DNA from: Colletotrichum lupini
Taxonomy: Eukaryota; Ascomycota; Sordariomycetes; Glomerellales; Glomerellaceae
Assembly: GCF_023278565.1 (NCBI RefSeq)
Contig: NC_064675.1
Location: forward strand, 4,464,001 to 4,528,000
DNA: 64,000 nucleotides
Direction: 5' to 3'
Below, one piece after another: positions 61,820 to 64,000 of the stretch. Position numbers and translations under genes: made by a program. The notes under the pieces were generated by a model that worked only from the letters and a program-made list of their open reading frames with translations, made no database searches and was not told the origin of the DNA. Position 1 is the first letter of the stretch. Every line of letters begins with the position of its first letter.

Positions 61820-64000
61820 ATGCCTTCAAAGCCTTCAACACCGAGGCGATCCTTTACCGGTCGAAAACGTGGACGTCCTCCAGGTACAACCAATGCCACA
61901 CGCAGTGCGCGCGACCTCGAAGATTCCCCCGCACCACCTCCCTCCGGCCGATCTACGCGCGACCACGCCACCCCTTCTGCAGTTCCTCACACCGAGCCGG
62001 CGCCTAAGAGAAGAAGATACATTCCTGGAGGCGCTGGTGGTGGAGGCCGTTTCATCGATGATGATGGAACTGAGACGCCCATCGCAGCAGTGCGTAGACC
62101 ACCAAGGGAGCCGCGCAGCGTGTCGGCGATAGTCCCAAGACGAGAACGAAGCGCAAGATTACGAACCGCCGCGGATCGAGAAGACATGGAATTCAGTTCG
62201 GCCGCGGCTGTCGCAGCGGCCGTTGCAGAAAACGAAGGATACAAGCCCAGAGAGGAACGGGGCTGGGAGGAATTCCACCCTAAGCTCGATATCGATGCCA
62301 CCTTCATGATGTTCCGCTCTGAAGAAGTCGATGGAATTCCTCTCCCTGTCGCCAAATCGCCTCCGAGGACACCAGCAGGAGTACGGCCATCCACCCCGAT
62401 GAATGGATCCAATACACCCTTGAGAGAAATGAACCCGGCTTCGACGGGCAATACACCGGCGCCCACCACAAATTCCTACTTCAGCCTTCCCGTCGCTGGA
62501 AGTGAAACGCCACAGAAGCGTCGCACGAGGCCACCCCGTGAATCTGTCTCCTTCCTCGGTCGAGATCTGGCTCCAGCAGCGACACCAAGACTACCCCAAG
62601 TCCTACCTATTCGGAATCAAACCCCCAAGGAGCGTCTGGACCTCAAGGCACCTTCTTATCGCAGATCTGACCAGGTTGAGCAATTCGAGAGCAAGAGCTT
62701 TGGTCAAGCGCGATACGTAGACAAGTCGATGATGAATGTAGGATATCAGGAGACTGATCGTTACATGCGCTCCGAGGGCAGACTTATTAAAGCGGCGGAG
62801 CCAAATTTGGAGGACGACCTCGAACAATCAGCGGCCAAAGTAGATGGCGAAGCGCAACCAATATCTGGAACGAATGTTGGACGTGTCGAGTACGACATGG
62901 ACGAGCAGGATGATAAGTGGTTAGAGGTTTACAACAGGGAACAAAGGAAGGGCAACGAACTGGAACCAATCACCCGCGAAGTATTTGAGATTGCCATTAC
63001 GAAAATCGAAAAAGAGTGGCATGCGTTGGAAAAGCGGATACCAAAGCCCAATCCTAAACCGCCTCAGACCCATCGGCCGCGGTCTAGTTCGGCCGCGGCT
63101 GTCAATGGCGAACCACAAGTTGGGGAGGAGCAAGACAGCAAATGCGCGATTTGCGATGACGGCGACTGCGAAAACACCAATGCCATTGTCTTCTGTGACG
63201 GATGCGACCTCGCAGTCCACCAGGAGTGTTATGGTGTGCCCTTCATTCCAGAAGGCCAGTGGCTTTGCAGGAAGTGTCAGCTCATCGGTCGAGGCGTACC
63301 GGTAAGATTTCATCCCGCGCCCTTTCACTTTCTTGACATCATTACTAAAACGCTCCACAGACTTGCATCTTCTGCCCCAACACAGACGGCGCTTTCAAGC
63401 AGACCAATTCATCCAAGTGGGCGCACCTTCTCTGCGCAATGTGGATTCCTGAGGTGTCCCTTGGGAATGCCACTTTCATGGAGCCTGTCATGGATGTGGA
63501 GAAAGTACCCAAGACGCGCTGGAAGTTGAATTGCTATATCTGCAATCAGAAGATGGGTGCCTGCATACAGTGCAGTAACAAATCTTGCTACCAAGCGTTC
63601 CACGTAACGTGCGCACGACGGTCGCGCCTCTTCCTCAAAATGAAGAACAGTCACGGGGCGCTTGCAGTTCTTGATAACAGCATGATACTGAAGGCTTTCT
63701 GCGACAAACACTGTCCTCCCGACTACTCCAAAGACAATGGCGTCACTCAAGCAGCGCGGGAAGCTAAGAAGTTCTACAAGCGGGCAATGAAGGGACGGAT
63801 CTGGGCAGACAGCCAAGCAACAGCTCATGCGCTGGCTGCAAATCACCGTAATGCCTTAACAGAGCACCCACCCGACGAAAGTCAAATGACGGGAGCCAAA
63901 TTTGCGTCCTATGTTGGCGGAGACAAAAAGAAGGGGCAACCCGGAAAGCAGATTTGGAAGCTACCTTCAGGCGCGCCCATCATTCCCCAAGCTGTCTTTG
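61820..64000 (+). CDS. NTO1: PHD-finger protein, Nto1/BRPF type (NuA3 histone acetyltransferase subunit), 3' partial
   Basis: Chromatin reader that in yeast is a subunit of the NuA3 histone H3 acetyltransferase. Exon 1 is 61820-63301 and exon 2 starts at 63361, after a 59-bp intron with a TACTAAAAC branch region; the gene runs past the window end. Residues 15-21 (RKRGRPP) form an AT-hook-like motif. About 317-408 match the enhancer-of-polycomb-like region (EYDMDEQDDKWL.VYN, then ITREVFEIAITKIEKEW). A classical PHD finger lies at about 441-488 (CAICDDGDCENTN, FCDGCDLAVHQECYG, WLCRKC). It is followed across the intron by a zinc knuckle and extended PHD: CIFCPN, WAHLLCAMW, CYICNQ, C..C, FHVTCA, FCDKHC (about 495-613). 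This PHD-knuckle-ePHD order defines BRPF/JADE/Nto1 proteins. A bromodomain, if present, would lie beyond 64000. JADE-type is less likely given the N-terminal layout. Confidence 0.88.

Overview
The window looks like nuclear DNA of a filamentous ascomycete (Pezizomycotina, probably Sordariomycetes; the class is inference). Genes have short introns (52-63 bp in most cases) with GT..AG ends and CTAAC-like branch sites. Typical fungal families are present: an OPT peptide transporter, a Zn2Cys6/fungal_trans regulator, and Pdx1. A 14-kb AT-rich block carries the C-to-T/G-to-A scars of repeat-induced point mutation (RIP).

Layout. 1-2299 (+): 3' part of an OPT/isp4-type oligopeptide transporter. 2300-8192: no supported gene, but it holds a complete 879-bp non-autonomous DNA transposon (4722-5600) with 26-bp perfect terminal inverted repeats and a 9-bp target duplication. 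8193-11900 (-): a six-exon Zn2Cys6 transcription factor whose zinc cluster is split by an unusually long 943-bp intron. 12991-27132: a three-layer nest of retroelements. The outer one is a Ty3/Gypsy element on + (LTRs 12991-13169 and 26935-27132, GTCGT target duplication, integrase remnants). Inside it is a second Gypsy element on - (14687-21520, LTRs of 225 bp, reverse transcriptase and integrase remnants). Inside that is a much less mutated solo-LTR-like insertion (19122-19607). 27133-34310: non-AT-rich, gene-poor, with one weak candidate small gene or pseudogene. 34311-36974 (-): a leucine-rich-repeat protein. 36975-51238: a 14-kb stretch with no gene I can support. 51239-52291 (-): a mitochondrial two-helix membrane protein resembling TMEM223. 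53238-54680 (+): Pdx1, the E3-binding component of the pyruvate dehydrogenase complex, divergent from the previous gene. 54681-61819: no supported gene. 61820 to the window end (+): a PHD/extended-PHD protein of the Nto1/BRPF type, a NuA3 histone acetyltransferase subunit, cut off at its 3' end.

The genes are not one pathway. Two neighbours are both predicted mitochondrial and share a divergent promoter region (the TMEM223-like gene and Pdx1). The most informative part is the retroelement nest. Its two outer LTRs are mutated in complementary halves, so RIP is seen to fade out toward flanking unique DNA. The nest sits about 1.1 kb upstream of the transcription-factor start codon. Six genes in 64 kb is sparse for an ascomycete.
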